NCBI GenBank assembly: GCA_003451585.1
Contig: DMEU01000015.1
Coordinates: 33,089-97,088, forward strand
Source: Candidatus Omnitrophota bacterium
Lineage (GTDB): Bacteria; Omnitrophota; Gorgyraeia; Velamenicoccales; Velamenicoccaceae
Length of the DNA stretch: 64,000 bases
Direction: 5' to 3'
The stretch's first letter is position 1. The letters are not shown here. Below are more notes on the stretch, generated by a model that saw nothing but the letters and a program-made list of their open reading frames with translations, had not been told where the DNA came from and made no database searches.

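Larger units (their letters stand above)
20702..63970 (-). repeat. recurrent SSP(V/I/L/M) junction motif, about 47 copies
   Basis: Low-coordinate base of each copy, in plus order: 20702, 22955, 26051, 27203, 28508, 29588, 30437, 30938, 30959, 31805, 31868, 32471, 33137, 33677, 33734, 34517, 35438, 36188, 36818, 37517, 37643, 37673, 38381, 40310, 43229, 44198, 45038, 45797, 46079, 47795, 49469, 50444, 50543, 51341, 51389, 52181, 52298, 52733, 52793, 54392, 54791, 55439, 57437, 58361, 59126, 63647, 63959. Variants are SSPA (23159), SSLV (34589), SSPY (36881). Most are preceded by more Ser, Ala, Gly or Val. Both TCN and AGY serine codons are used and all four proline codons occur, so selection is on the peptide. 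Confidence 0.9.

Noticed and set aside
20702..63970. SSPV motifs as DNA-level repeats or recombination sites
   Set aside because: Codons for the two serines and for proline vary widely, including the switch between TCN and AGY, so there is no conserved DNA sequence except in repeats A and B.
20702..63970. Internal translation starts after each SSPV
   Set aside because: ATG codons with a nearby ribosome site are generally not found after the motif; only the two out-of-frame small genes at 52170-52679 have them.
63995..63997. TTG as the start of the giant gene
   Set aside because: The frame remains open upstream to the window edge (GAA precedes), no ribosome site can be placed, and SSPV follows at once; the real start is outside the window.
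1..64000. tRNA, rRNA or CRISPR arrays
   Set aside because: No cloverleaf, rRNA core sequence, or regularly spaced direct repeats with unique spacers could be recognised by eye; covariance searches were not possible.

Overview
The window reads as a piece of a Candidatus Omnitrophota-like (or related PVC/nanobacterial) genome. This is an inference from three things: an extremely long open frame, a dense set of secreted and cytoplasmic glycan enzymes, and mixed bacterial gene families with no close match to a model organism. Every gene I can support lies on the minus strand, so the window is transcribed from 64000 towards 1. No rRNA, tRNA, CRISPR array or transposase was recognised.

Region 1 (1-20520) is a conventional set of compact genes. 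In order of transcription they are: two PilZ-domain proteins; a glycan catabolism cluster with a GH94-type phosphorylase, a GPH/MFS sugar symporter, two paralogous GH2-like TIM-barrel hydrolases, a secreted tandem carbohydrate-binding-like protein, a secreted helical-repeat protein and a GH116-like enzyme; a ROK-family regulator; a membrane-anchored coiled-coil protein; a LacI-family repressor; a MetE-like protein; a small secreted protein; a HAD phosphatase; a YggT protein; and the start of a CNNM/CorC protein. Several junctions are 4-base stop/start overlaps, so much of the cluster is probably co-transcribed. The two sugar-type regulators make sugar-responsive control likely.

Region 2 (20579 to beyond 64000) is one uninterrupted minus-strand frame of at least 14,472 codons. 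Its apparent first codon is a TTG three bases inside the window and the frame is still open at the edge, so the true N-terminus lies outside. The frame encodes a string of unrelated cytosolic enzyme-like modules: Maf, ARMT1/DUF89, Dus, cupins, metallophosphoesterase, FkbH-like HAD/GNAT, methyltransferases, histidine kinase, cytidylate kinase, HD-GYP, P-loop kinases, a SpoT-type HD domain, GH13 amylase, acetyltransferases, a papain-like cysteine hydrolase, kinase-like folds, two LOG domains, a pseudouridine synthase and a ThiS-like fold. Three membrane-helix clusters and long unrecognised stretches are interspersed. About 47 copies of the tetrapeptide Ser-Ser-Pro-(Val/Ile/Leu/Met) sit at the module boundaries. 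The serine codons at these sites come from both unrelated serine codon families, so the conservation is at protein level. The simplest reading is a bacterial polyprotein or bead-string protein with a dedicated linker or processing signal. That function is inference.

Within the giant frame, 52170-52679 holds two small paralogous genes in another frame, each with its own ribosome binding site and flanked by the same SSP(L/I) motif. They look like a captured gene pair that the giant frame reads through. Dispersed palindromic and short repeats occur both between ordinary genes and, in frame, next to SSPV junctions. This suggests a repeat-driven route for building the giant gene.
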